This document shows positions 1 through 9,071 of a stretch of 16,031 nucleotides of DNA, piece by piece. The notes below the pieces were generated by a model. That model had not been told where the DNA came from. It ran no database searches and was given only the letters and a program-made list of their open reading frames with translations. Origin of the DNA: Stemphylium vesicarium (taxonomy: Eukaryota > Ascomycota > Dothideomycetes > Pleosporales > Pleosporaceae); contig QXCR01000328.1 in NCBI GenBank assembly GCA_004380135.1, positions 1-16,031 of the forward strand, read 5' to 3'. The position numbers and the translations under genes are program-made. Each line of letters starts with the position of its first letter. The first letter of the stretch is position 1.

Positions 1-369
1 CATCCCAACCATCCCTAGGGAATGGGATGGACAGGATGGCAACAGACTCAGCGAGGAGGATATAAGGATGGAAAGGTTTCATTATTTCTCTCGTTGTGGT
101 CAACTCTCATAGTTACATCTCTTACCCAGATTGCCAACTAGTTATTCTATCGTTCATATAGAATTGAATTGTCTTTACCCGAATACCTACTATCCCACTT
201 AGTCGCCAGACAACTCTACGGGCCTTCCGCCATACAATACCTCGCCTGCCTTAGTACGGACCAGGAACAGAGAAGTATCGCCGAACCCCGTATAACATAG
301 AGGTGTGGCTCTAGGCTTAAGTTGCTGCCCTTACTCTTGTTAGTCGTACGGATCCCGCAGTGTGTTGTC
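1..369. other. Un-RIPed non-coding stretch with a TATA-like box
   Basis: No coding frame is recognisable. CpA and TpG are frequent here, unlike the next 900 bases, so this stretch largely escaped RIP. A TATA-like motif (TATAAGG) begins at 61 and is followed by pyrimidine-rich sequence, which could be the promoter part of an LTR or of a host gene. On the minus strand, GAGATGTAACT (about 111-121) matches the polypurine-tract/LTR junction of element 3 over 11 bases. Similarity does not continue beyond that, so I do not call an LTR. Confidence 0.4.
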
Positions 370-898
370 CTAGTAGCATCCGCTCTTATAGTATATGCGC
401 CGCTAACCGCTTATTAAAGGTAGTAGATTAGAATTGCTTATCTAGCTACTTTAGACACTTCTCCTTACGCAGTAATTTAGCTATAGCTTCGCTTAATAGT
501 ATATTAATATAGCTAGTATACACGCCTTTAAACTAGAGGATCTACTTTAGTTCCTTAGTATACGTCGTATACGCACGCTTAAATATAGCTTAAGTCTAGT
601 CTTTAAAGTCCTAATAGAACTTACTAAAGAGCTCTACGTCTACTATAGGCTAGTCTATGTAGTCTGCGATCGCACGCGCGATGTACGTCGTTGCCGCAGT
701 TGCGTCTACCTCGTCGTCTAGTACTTCGATCTCATCATCCTAGATCTCTAGGTTAATATAACGCTACTCTCTTACCTTAAGGTTTATAGTTCCTAGTAAC
801 TCCTCTCGTGTAAGCGTATAGCCTCTATTACTACTAGCCGTTTTATCTACTATCTATTATTATTAACGCGGGCTGTGCTAGCTACGGTCGCTAGTAAT
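317..898 (-). pseudogene. Possible RIP-degraded reading frame of unknown function
   Basis: On the minus strand one frame runs 193 codons, interrupted only by TAA/TAG of the kind RIP makes from Gln or Trp codons. It ends at a TAA (319-317) lying in barely mutated DNA. The implied protein has a Gln run near its N-terminus (codons TAA TAA TAA TAG, about 868-857), an acidic segment (DDEIEVLDDEVD, about 740-705) and a basic, helical C-terminal third ending in RVRAAT. I do not recognise the family. No ATG was found, and upstream the frame meets a TGA that RIP does not explain, so the 5' end is missing, frameshifted or spliced. TGA is rare everywhere in RIPed DNA, so an open frame is weak evidence. 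It could be the last ORF of a minus-strand element or a chance frame. Confidence 0.28.
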
Positions 899-1297
899 GC
901 GTCAGTAGTCGTAGATTATTAACAGGTGCCTTACTAGCTAAGTTCGCTAGGGACTCGTCGGTAGTCGTGGGTTATATATAGGTTAAGCGGCGACTAGATA
1001 GGGGTTAGTGCGTATATAGACTGCGTCTTAGAACGCTCTAATATAGCTAAAATAGTTAGTCTTAAGCTAGATAAGACGCCTAATATAGCTAATAGTAAAC
1101 TTAGTATAGATAACTCTACTACTAATATAGGTATCTAGGGAACGCGCGGGGTTATAGAATCTATCTCTTCTAACCTAACTATCTATAACTACTATATAAT
1201 TACTAATTAGTATTAGTAGGCCTTATATAATTATATAGGTAATAATAATAATAAGGTTCTTTTTATAACTTAGTATTAGTATAATTTATCTATAAAC
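899..1297. other. RIP-mutated AT-rich DNA without an assignable gene
   Basis: The stretch is very rich in TA, CTA and TAG and has short AAT runs near 1240-1254. A plus-strand frame over about 1036-1140 reads as a Ser/Asn/Thr-rich peptide, and minus-strand frames are also free of TGA. None shows a family motif. I see nothing that can be named. Confidence 0.5.
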
Positions 1298-1404
1298 GTG
1301 GGTGCTACGAAGGTATACCTGAGCTCGGCGCGAGCCGGACCGAAGTAGGATCGAGTCGGCTCGTGGGCGAGTATTGCGCAGCCAACGTCTCTACCGATAC
1401 TCAC
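1298..1404. repeat. GC-rich un-RIPed islet with an inverted repeat
   Basis: About 100 bases with normal CpA/TpG and high GC sit between two RIPed tracts. A 7-bp inverted repeat (CGAGCCG at 1331-1337, CGGCTCG at 1357-1363) could form a hairpin. The islet abuts the truncated end of the minus-strand reverse transcriptase fragment near 1405. It may be a remnant LTR or filler DNA at a deletion junction. No terminal TG...CA pair or target duplication is evident. Confidence 0.35.
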
Positions 1405-2478
1405 GATCCGACAATATTCTTCTTTATTCTTAGAGTAGATAAGAATATTATCTAAGTATACGATAATAAAGATGTCTAAGTAAGCTCTTAATATATTATT
1501 AATAAGTTCTTAAAATATTACTAGGGCGTTTATAAGCCTAAAAGGTATAATAGTATATTTATAGTATTTATATCTTATTTAGAACGCTATTTTTTATTCT
1601 TTATCTTTCTTTATTCTAATAAGGTAGTATCTATCTTATAGATCTATTATTATAAAGATTCTTACTTAAGATAATTAATTCTAAAGTTCTATAATATTTA
1701 GTAGTAGGTATTAATTCTTTACTATAATATTATTAAGCTTATAATAGTCTACGCATATTCTTAGTAGTCTCTTCTTCTTTAGTATAAAGAGTATTAGGAA
1801 TCCTACTAATAATATAGAAAGTCTAATATATTCTTTTTTTAGATTCTTATCTAGCTACTTTCTTAGTACTTTAAGTTCTATCTCTAATAGTTAATATATT
1901 AGCCTAAAGAGTAAAGTTTTCTCTTCTTCTAAGATAATCTTATAATTCTAGAGTTAATACTTTAGTAAGGCTTTACTATCTACTACTTCTATAAAGAGGT
2001 GCTTAAATTCTTTATACTTTTTTAGAATATTAAGAGTTACGCGTTTTTTTAAAACTCTAACTTTTTAATCTAAAAGTATCTTACTAGTATTTATTAAGTT
2101 AAACTCTTATATCTTAAGGCTATTTTTATATAAAGTTTACTATTCTTTAGTAATATTATAAACTTTTCTCTTATCTACTATTAAAATTAGTTAATATATA
2201 GGCTAGCTTATAGTTGCGTCTAGTCTATAGCACTTAAATAAGAACTTCTTTAACTTCTAGTTAATCTATAGGTTATATTCTTATAGCTAGGGAAGTCCTA
2301 ATATAATATTATAAGTAGCTAGTCTAAAGACGTCTAAGTCTATCCTTTCCTAGTACTCTTAGATGCTAAGCGTTACGTTAGTAACCTTATGTATAATCTT
2401 GCTTTCTTCTAGTATTAGTTGTCTATTAGTAACCTATAGTAGGTATAACTAATATTTCTATAGTAGTTAAAGTCTAGC
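1405..2478 (-). pseudogene. Element 1, distal piece: gypsy protease-RT fragment, RIPed and truncated
   Basis: Read on the minus strand, one frame carries a Ty3/gypsy protease C-terminus and reverse transcriptase core with RIP stops throughout. The protease hallmark ILGLP reads at about 2308-2285, after a segment resembling the usual VTLSI strand. RT landmarks follow in order: a PKKDG-like turn (reading LKKKR), CVDY, a TIMPFGLTNAP-like block near 1550, and the active-site box at 1458-1447, which now reads YLDN rather than YLDD. That Asp to Asn change is a TpG to TpA product. The frame continues through SKNKEEY and stops matching at about 1405, so RNase H and integrase are missing. The upstream half lies at 9464-9067, separated by the element 2 insertion. 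Retrotransposon identity is secure from motif order; the exact left boundary is not. Confidence 0.85.
2474..2478. repeat. Target-site duplication of element 2, left copy (CTAGC)
   Basis: CTAGC lies directly before the TG of the 5' LTR and matches the five bases directly after the CA of the 3' LTR. Five-base duplications are usual for gypsy integrases. Removing element 2 and one copy restores a continuous protease frame of element 1. Confidence 0.93.
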
Positions 2479-2709
2479 TGTAACACTCAGGCCGAAGGCC
2501 TGCAGTTGGGCGCATTCAGTCCCAACATGTTTGCTTCTTGCACTCGCGCCTTGGCGAAGATACCTGCTTTTAACCTGCGCTTCGCGCAAGGGAAGAGAGG
2601 CAAGAATTATTCTCCTTACTACCCCCATCTAGTGTAGTAATATAGAGCTATCCCCTACTATTCTATTATAGTGTAAAGTAAATACTATTACCTATAACTA
2701 CCCCTTATA
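2479..2709 (+). repeat. 5' LTR of element 2 (231 bp)
   Basis: It begins TGTAACACTC and ends CCCTTATA, where the 3' copy keeps CCCTTACA. A short palindrome AGGCC-GA-AGGCCT follows the start. Against the 3' LTR there are 21 differences by hand alignment, all C/T or G/A at CpA/TpG. In this copy positions 2479-2566 keep the unmutated state and 2643-2709 are mutated, so RIP reached only the inner part. The unmutated consensus is therefore split between the two LTRs. Confidence 0.93.
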
Positions 2710-2821
2710 TAATAATTCTTCTTCCCCTAGAGCTAATAGTCTAGGGATAGCTCTCTCTACACGATTAGGCTACCTAGCTAAGGTGGCGAGCTAAAGCTCT
2801 AGCATCTTAACCCCACCATAA
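2710..2821 (+). other. Element 2 leader between 5' LTR and gag
   Basis: About 110 bases separate the LTR from the open gag frame. The primer-binding site should start at or just after 2710, but the first bases (TAATAATTCTTC) are RIP-altered and I cannot match them to a tRNA 3' end. No clear start codon for gag is visible. An original ATG may have become ATA. Confidence 0.45.
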
Positions 2822-3880
2822 ACACCACGCAAGGAACGCGAACCACGAGAGAAGGACGCACCTATAACGCTCGCGGAGCGCATTTAAGCTATTAAAGAGC
2901 GACGTGACAAACTCCTAGCCCTCTAACAATTACGCGAGCTAGAAGAGGAAGTCGCGCAGCTAGAAGGGCGCGGACAAGGGCCACCCCTAGCTAAAGCCAA
3001 CCTTTTGGCGCGGAATCTCGCGACCCGCACCCAGAGCGCAGCTAGCCAGCCCGGCTTTGCGCACGTAAGGCGCACTTTGAAACCAAAAGACCCAGTAGAA
3101 TACAAGGGAAAAACGATCAAGGAACACCGCGAATTTATCCGCTCCTGCGAGATAGCCTTTCGGCTTCTGCTATAAGAGTTCTATATAGACCGCGATAAAG
3201 TTATCTAGTTAATGCAATATCTAGGAGGAGATCCTAGGGAGCTCTAGTACGCGCACTTTGAGCGCACCTTCGAAGCGCGAGGAGAGATTCCAACCTGGGA
3301 ATACTTCAAGTAGTACCTGCTGGACTTACTCTCCGATCCCATCAATCGCAGCCTTGAAGCAGCTACAGCGCATAGTCATGCAATATAGCGAAAAGACCAG
3401 ACCGTCCGATCTTTCGCTACCTACCTCAACGTGCTAGAAGACCAACTCACGGCCTATACTAAAGAGTAAAGAGTCTAACACTTATTCACTAAGCTAAGGC
3501 CGGAGCTACAGCGAGCGATCACCAATTACTACTAGATCCTAGTAATAAGAGAAGACCTTATTGCCTTAGCATTAACTCTAGAAAGGAACCTACGCAGAAT
3601 ACTAGCCGCGCACGAGTAACTAAGCTAAAGCGTATATAGAGAGAAAAGGAAAGAGCTTACTCTACTATCTTTTTCTTATAGCGCACTAAAGAAAATAAAG
3701 AATAAGTATAATATTACTTATTTTAAGTGCTAAAAGAAAGGTTACTACGCTAATAAGTATTAAAGTAGTAATCTAAATTAGCTACTAGTTACTATTAATT
3801 ATATAGAAAAAGCCTAAGCCTTACTGCGAACTTAGAATTAGTAAGGCGCATACTTATAGATATTTTACTAGGTATAAAGC
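2822..3880 (+). pseudogene. gag: Element 2 gag (capsid-nucleocapsid), RIPed
   Basis: This is the structural polyprotein that would package the element's RNA. The frame starts near 2822 in only lightly mutated DNA. A charged, probably coiled-coil stretch with many Glu/Arg/Leu spans about 2885-2970. A capsid-like helical region follows, including TIKEHREFIRSCEIAFRLL (about 3113-3169) and the LATYLNVLEDQL-type block near 3420. A CCHC zinc knuckle lies at 3719-3760 with correct CX2CX4HX4C spacing, but it now reads Tyr-Cys-Tyr-Tyr: Cys to Tyr twice and His to Tyr once, all CpA/TpG products. Stops TAA/TAG sit where Gln or Trp is expected. The pol frame overlaps it in the -1 register from about 3781. 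The start codon is unknown and the 3' limit is approximate. Confidence 0.85.
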
Positions 3881-6800
3881 GTATATATAGCGCAAGAGTG
3901 GACTTAGGTCTAGAAAAGGAACTTAGGGTTATCCTAGATCTCTAAGTAGATGTTAGCCTAGTTAGCTAAAGGATAGCTATAGAAATAGGCATAACGCCTA
4001 TTAAGAACGTAGAGCTCCTAAGACTAGGATGGATTGGCGTATAATGTTAGAGTACCTACGCGGCGTATGCGTTTTAAGTGCGCCTGTTAGATGACAACGG
4101 CATAGAACGCTGCACTAACGTCACGGCGTATAGAGTAGATAAGGAAGGAATTCCCCTACTCTTAGGAAACTCTTTCTTATAGTAGGAGGATATTTTAATT
4201 AATTACGGCTGCTAAAAATAGCGCTAGGGCCTTATAAAGGTGGATATCTAGTTAGTAACTACTAATAGCCTTCTAGAAGATGCGGAGTATACTAGCTCTA
4301 CTATCTATCTTCTAGGAACATTGTAAGCCACTAGTATAAGTTTGGAATGCGAGGCGCGCGTGTACGACATTCACACAGCGCAAGAACCGCGCATCCCTAA
4401 CGCATTACTAGACTACGCTGACGTTTTTAACAATAAGAAAGCTATAACTCTTCTAAGTTATAAGAGCTTAGATTATGCAATCCCTATTTAGCCGGGCAAA
4501 GAGCCGCCTTATAGACCGTTGTATACCCTCTCTTCTCGTGAGCTACAGCTGCTCCGAGAATACATAGAGAAGGCCCTTCGCAGAGGATGGATCCGCCATA
4601 GCATAAGCCCCGCTAGCGCACTAATTATCTTTATACTAAAGAAGGACGGCACACTTTATCTTTATGTAGATTATCGCGGCTTAAACTCTATTACTATAAA
4701 AGATTATTGCCCGCTACCACTTATTAGGGAGACGTTAGACCGCCTATTAGGCGCACGATACTACACAACCCTTGATCTTAAGGACGCCTACTATCGTATG
4801 CGAATTAAATTAGAAGACGAGTAGAAAATAGCTTTTTAAACCTAATATAGGTATTTTAAGTACTTAGTTATGCCTTTTAGGCTTACTAACGCTCTAGTAA
4901 GCTTTTAAGCCTATATTAATAGGGCCCTAAGTGGGCATTTAGATCACATATATGTGGTATATCTAGATGATATACTTATATATACCCACGAAGACGATGT
5001 TGCGCTACACTGGCGCGCAGTACGCGCTGTACTGCAATCACTGAGAGAAGCCGAGTTATTTGTAAACCTAAAGAAATGCACTTTTGCGGCTAGCGAGGTG
5101 CATTTTCTAGGGTTTATCGTTACAAGGCAAGGCGTACGCGCTAATCCTGCGCGCGTTAAGACTATTATATAATAGCCAACACCTACTAATACTAAGGAGC
5201 TATAGTCCTTTTTAGGCTTTGCGAACTTCTATTAACGCTTTATTAAGCGTTACGCTATAGAAATAGCACCCCTTATAGACATCCTTAAGAGGAAATAAGC
5301 GTTCTATTAGAATAAGGCTATAGATGCTTCTTTTCTAAGGCTAAAGAACCGCTTTATATGTGCGCCTATTATGCGCCATTTCGATAAGACACTTCTAATC
5401 CGCATTAAGATAGATGCTTCTACGTTTGCTATCTTAGGTATACTATTATAGTTATTTAAAGACGATAAGTGGCACCTAGTCACTTTTATTTTAAGGAAAC
5501 TCTAGAATGCAGAGTTGAATTATAAGGTGTACGACCTAGAACTGCTAGCTATCGTGTATAGCTTTAAGTAGTGGCGGCACTACCTAGAGGGTGCATAGCA
5601 CACTATTCAAGTTTTAACCGATTATAACAACCTACGCTTAATCCGCGTAGTATAGAAGCTTAACCTACGTTAAGCACGCTAGGCTCTATATCTAGAAGCT
5701 TTTAATTTTAAGGTAAAGTACTATCTAGGAAATACTAACCCTATAGATAGCCTCTCTAGAAGAGCGGATTACGAGTAGGAAAACCTATCTCTAACTTAGT
5801 TGTTGCCTACTCTGCAGAATAAACTTCTAGTAAGAGTAGAGTATAGTAGAGCGAGAGGATCCACACCTGGGCTTAGTCCGGTGGGCGCGTGTGAGATGCA
5901 CGTAGCCAACGTTTGCAGAGCCGTGAAGGTCCCTACTGCTGGCGCCATGGGATGCATACCATGCGTGCCACGCTCACTGGCTAGGGTACTAGTCAGTAGC
6001 GAACCTGTGCCAGTAGAGTCGGAAGCTCTAATAGATGTTCTACTCCAGTTGTAGCAAAGGGACGCCTTTGCCCAGTAGCGGGTCGCGGACTCTAAGCGAG
6101 TAACACGCACTCGAAGTAGCAGAGATGCGCCGGTTTGGCGCATCGACGAAAAGGAAGTCCTGAGATACAATGGCAGGATTTATGTTCCAGAGGAACTAGC
6201 CATTAGGCAGGAGATTTTGTCCTAGAACCATGACACGCGCATGGCAGGCCATTTTGGCGCACGTAGGACGCTTAAGCTTATTAGCAGGCTATATTATTAG
6301 CCGTCGCTTGGCCATGATATCCAGGAATACGTAAGGACGTGTGCTGTATGTCAAAGGAGCAAAGCTCCATGGCACGGCAAATATAGCAAGCTGTCACCGC
6401 TGCCAATCCTAAAGAATATCTTTAAGGAAATTACTCTTAATTTTATTATAGGGTTACTACTAGTAAAGGATAGCTTAGATTACGTCTTTAATATAGTACT
6501 TATAATAGTTAACTACTTCTTAAAGATAGCGATTTATATACCTACTTTAAAGACCTAGAACGCGAAGTAATTTACTAAATCTTATTTTAATTAGGTTATC
6601 TTATAGTATAGAATCTAAAAAGGTATCGTATTAGACTATAGTTTAGTCTTTACCTTAGTATTTTAGATAGAAATCTACTACTAACTATAGGTAAAGCGTA
6701 GGCTTAGTATAGCCTTCTATCTATAAATAGATAGACAAACTAAGCGCTAGAACTAGACTATAGAATAATACCTTAGGATGTTTGCTTTAGACAAGTAAGA

Positions 6801-7590
6801 CAACTAGGTTTTATTATTAGTAATAGCATAGTTTACTTACAATAATTTAATTCACGAATTAATAAAAGCGACACCATTTTACTTAGTGTATAGTAAGCAC
6901 CCCTTACTCTCCACGCCTCCTGAGGACAGCAGGCAAGAGGGGGAGATGCCAGACGCAGTCGATAGAATTCAGCGCATGCACGACGCACGCGCATCGGCAC
7001 GGGAACACCTGCAGAGAGCACAAGAGTATCAAAGCCGATACTACGACAAGAAACACAAACTAGAAGTTTTTCACGAGAGAGATCTCGTGCTCCTTAGCAT
7101 AAAACACATTAACTTAGCCTATTAACCTAGTAAAAAGCTTTCTAGCAAGTTTATTAGGCCATTTTGGGTATAAAGCGCAGTTAGAACGCAGGTATACCGC
7201 CTACTCCTGCTATCTAACTATTGCATTTACAATATATTCTACGTATCCCTTCTAGAATAATAGAATTCTAGAGATAACTATAATAATAATACCTAACTAC
7301 TAGAGGTTACTATAGAAGGTAAAGAAGTCTAGAAAGTAGAAAAAATCCTTAGAAAACGAATTAGGAAGGGCTAACTATAATACTAGTTAAGATAGAAAGA
7401 ATATAATAAATCTTAGGACACTTAGACTTTAGCTTCTAATTTTAAAGATATAGAGAAACTAGTCTAAGACTTTAAAAAGATATAAAGCTTATAGTAAAAG
7501 AAGTAATAGAAAAGATTATAAGAAACTCGTTTATAGCGCACTTAAGGCGCATGCCTGCTATATAGGACTTAGGGTATCTACGCACATAGA
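3781..7590 (+). pseudogene. pol: Element 2 pol: protease, RT, RNase H, integrase, chromodomain; RIPed
   Basis: One register (-1 relative to gag) holds the whole polyprotein with RIP stops but no frameshift I could detect. The protease carries a degenerate active site with Asp at 3937 (ILD) and a LLLGN block near 4160. RT has Asp 4774 (LDLKDAYY) and an intact YLDD box at 4960-4971. RNase H shows IDAS near 5410, ELLAIV near 5540 and WRHYLEG near 5570. Integrase keeps a full HHCC zinc site (His 6229 and 6250, Cys 6340 and 6349), but its catalytic triad is broken: first Asp is Asn (6439), second Asp is kept (6634), Glu is Lys (6742), both changes RIP-type. A GPF-like KFIRPFWV lies at 7150-7173, then a chromodomain at about 7321-7486. 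The end is near 7500-7590, tail to tail with the antisense frame. Confidence 0.93.
7321..7486 (+). other. Element 2 chromodomain at the pol C-terminus
   Basis: In the pol frame the segment starts with KEV-stop-KVEKILRKRIRKG, then a Tyr/Trp-type beta strand pattern, then SNFKDIEKLV. This matches a chromodomain: EVEKIL..R...G...YLVKW.GY..S..TWEP...., with RIP stops at the Trp and Gln positions. In chromoviruses this domain binds methylated histone H3 and directs integration to heterochromatin. The family match is by eye. Confidence 0.75.
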
Positions 7591-7613
7591 AAAAGATAAA
7601 AAATAAACCCCTC

Positions 7614-8384
7614 TTAATTACTACTATCCTCGCCTTCGTCCTCGTCCACCCGCTCCTTACTACCTAGAGGCGGGAGGGACTTATTATCGTCGTTATTATC
7701 GTTATTATTGTTATTATTATTATTATCATCTCCTATACTACCACCCTAGAGAAATATTAGTAAAAGAAAAATATTAAAAAATTAACAAGCGCGTATTACT
7801 CTCGTAGTATGAGCCACTAGCTGCTCTAAAGCGGCTACAATTCTGCGCTGCTTAACTAGAATTAGACTTAAGTACTAAGGTGAAGTCGCCGGAACTCGAG
7901 TAGGAACCCTAAGAGGAGTCCTAGAATGGGCGGCGACGCGGCGGCGGTTCGCGAGCTCCAGATTGAATTGGTGCTGGCAACGCGCAAGCTTAACACTAGC
8001 AGCAATCACACCAGCGTTAGTCTTAGGCTTTTTAGCGGCATTGATAGTAGCGTCGTACCGAGCGCGAAGCCGGTACAGGCGATTAAGGCGGCTATTTATC
8101 TTAGTGGGCACCTATTAAGATTAGCTAAGGCGCAGCGCTTACGGAATACCTTAATTACTTACTAAAGTGTATCTACCCTAATTACTAGTAGAGTAATGCT
8201 TACAGCGGCGATGTTCTAACTTCTCGTATATCTTCTTCTACTTAATAACGCTCTAAGCGCAGCGCGTGTAGGTCGCAACTAAAGCGACTTAATTGGCGCG
8301 CTTTTCGAGGTCGCTGAACGCGAATAGGCGAGTACCACGCAAGTAGGATTTCTTAATATACTTAGGATTTGGATAATAAACCAT
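7614..8384 (-). pseudogene. Antisense reading frame of element 2, 256 codons, unknown function
   Basis: On the strand opposite gag-pol, a frame runs from ATG (8384-8382, MVYYPNPKYIKK) to TAA (7616-7614) with no shift. All internal stops are TAA/TAG, as RIP makes from Gln or Trp, and 8111-7878 is an uninterrupted, barely mutated stretch. The implied protein begins basic and helical, with LEHRRCKHYSTSN near 8215. The middle is rich in Arg, Ala and Lys (NRLYRLRARYD, INAAKKPKTNAG). The tail is acidic: a run of Asn/Asp (about 7732-7681), then VDEDEGEDSSN before the stop. I recognise no domain. It ends just beyond pol, so the two are convergent. Extra antisense ORFs between pol and the 3' LTR are known in some plant gypsy elements; that this is one is inference. 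A non-coding spacer with a chance frame is the alternative. Confidence 0.5.
7681..7731 (+). repeat. Imperfect (TTA/TTG/TCG)-type trinucleotide repeat
   Basis: About 17 trinucleotide units, mostly TTA with TCG, TCA and TTG interruptions. In the antisense frame it encodes an Asn run mixed with Asp, an arrangement common in low-complexity fungal proteins. It may be prone to length change between copies. Confidence 0.8.
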
Positions 8385-8820
8385 AGTAAAGAGTACAGCG
8401 TGCGCTAAAGATGCGTTAGAGGAGTATAATAATGTTATTATAGCAGTATTAAATAAGAGAGTAAGAATAAAAAGTTTCTATTACAATAATATAACAAACG
8501 GTCACTACGATAAAATTAGTAAATAACTATCCGCACTTACCACAATAACAAAGCGGGCGACCTAAAGGAGTGAAGTAAACGACATTTAGCACTTATTACA
8601 ACAACGCAAATAGCGTTCGTCACCTCTCAAATCCGCATTCACTACAACATCATCCCAAACAAACCGGGGACGCGCGCAATAGTGGTTGCAGCGGCAGCGC
8701 ACCGCTGCGGCGCACGTGCGACGCGCGATAGACGGACAGTATCTGGACACTCTTTTCCTATTTCTCCCCTTAAGGGTTTTTAGGTTTTTATCAAGGCCAG
8801 AACTGTCGAGGACGCTAGTT
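8385..8820. other. Lightly RIPed 3' spacer of element 2, possible promoter of the antisense frame
   Basis: No sense coding frame is seen. CpA is common from about 8480 onwards, so most of this stretch escaped RIP. It is AT-rich near the antisense ATG (8385-8560) and GC-rich at 8660-8740, where palindromic GCAGCGG/CCGCTGC-type repeats occur. If the antisense frame is expressed, its promoter and leader would lie here. No specific motif can be claimed. Confidence 0.35.
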
Positions 8821-8822
8821 TA

Positions 8823-8833
8823 GAGGAGGAGGC
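8823..8833 (+). other. Polypurine tract of element 2
   Basis: GAGGAGGAGGC lies two bases upstream of the 3' LTR. This is the expected plus-strand priming site for reverse transcription. Confidence 0.8.
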
Positions 8834-8835
8834 TC

Positions 8836-9066
8836 TATAATACTTAGGCCGAAGGCCTGTAGTTAGGCGCATTTAGTCCCAATATGTTTGCTTCTTACAC
8901 TCGCGCCTTAGCGAAGATACCTACTTTTAACCTGCGCTTCGCGCAAGGGAAGAGAGGCAAGAATTATTCTCCTTACTACCCCCATCTAGTGTAGTAATAC
9001 AGAGCCATCCCCCACTATTCCATTGCAGTGTGAAGCAAATACTATTGCCTATAACTGCCCCTTACA
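8836..9066 (+). repeat. 3' LTR of element 2 (231 bp)
   Basis: It begins TATAATACTT (mutated from TGTAACACTC) and ends CCCTTACA. It has the same length as the 5' LTR with no indels. Here 8836-8923 carries the mutated state at ten sites and 9000-9066 the unmutated state at eleven, the mirror image of the 5' LTR. The 76 bases between are identical in both and still hold several CpA/TpG sites. Confidence 0.94.
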
Positions 9067-9071
9067 CTAGC
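9067..9071. repeat. Target-site duplication of element 2, right copy (CTAGC)
   Basis: Five bases directly after the 3' LTR, identical to 2474-2478. Confidence 0.93.

Larger units (their letters stand above)
2479..9066 (+). mobile_element. Element 2: complete, RIP-inactivated Ty3/gypsy chromovirus-type retrotransposon
   Basis: This 6,588-bp element is bounded by two 231-bp LTRs with terminal TGTAA...TTACA (partly mutated in each copy) and flanked by a perfect CTAGC duplication. Inside, in order, are a leader, gag with a zinc knuckle, pol in the -1 frame (protease, RT, RNase H, integrase, chromodomain), about 1.3 kb of extra DNA with an antisense frame, and a polypurine tract. The domain order RT-RNase H-integrase and the chromodomain place it in the chromovirus branch of Ty3/gypsy. 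It inserted into element 1 in the opposite orientation. RIP stops in every ORF mean it cannot be autonomous. Nothing suggests a second insertion within it. Confidence 0.95.

Noticed and set aside
1..117. Minus-strand LTR start at 117 (GAGATGTAACT match to element 3)
   Set aside because: Only 11 bases agree with 15728-15740. The following sequence differs, there is no polypurine tract, and the window edge cuts it off.
1240..1254. AAT run as a microsatellite of interest
   Set aside because: Only about four to five units, in DNA already driven to AT by RIP.
2923..3120. 65-codon minus-strand open frame
   Set aside because: It lies antisense to the lightly mutated gag N-terminus, which is continuous with the capsid frame. 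It is an overlap shadow.
3770..3930. Slippery heptamer at the gag/pol overlap of element 2
   Set aside because: The frames are in a -1 relation, but no in-phase X-XXY-YYZ heptamer with a downstream stem could be read. RIP may have destroyed it.
5796..6170. 124-codon open frame on the minus strand over the element 2 linker
   Set aside because: It is antisense to the pol frame in a spared island, and the sense frame carries the integrase zinc domain directly after it. It has no motif of its own.
6833..7021. 62-codon minus-strand open frame
   Set aside because: It overlaps the post-integrase part of element 2 pol, whose sense frame contains the expected YYDKKHK motif.
7926..8165. 79-codon plus-strand open frame
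   Set aside because: It mirrors the longer antisense frame 7614-8384, is open only where RIP is low, and does not extend in either direction.
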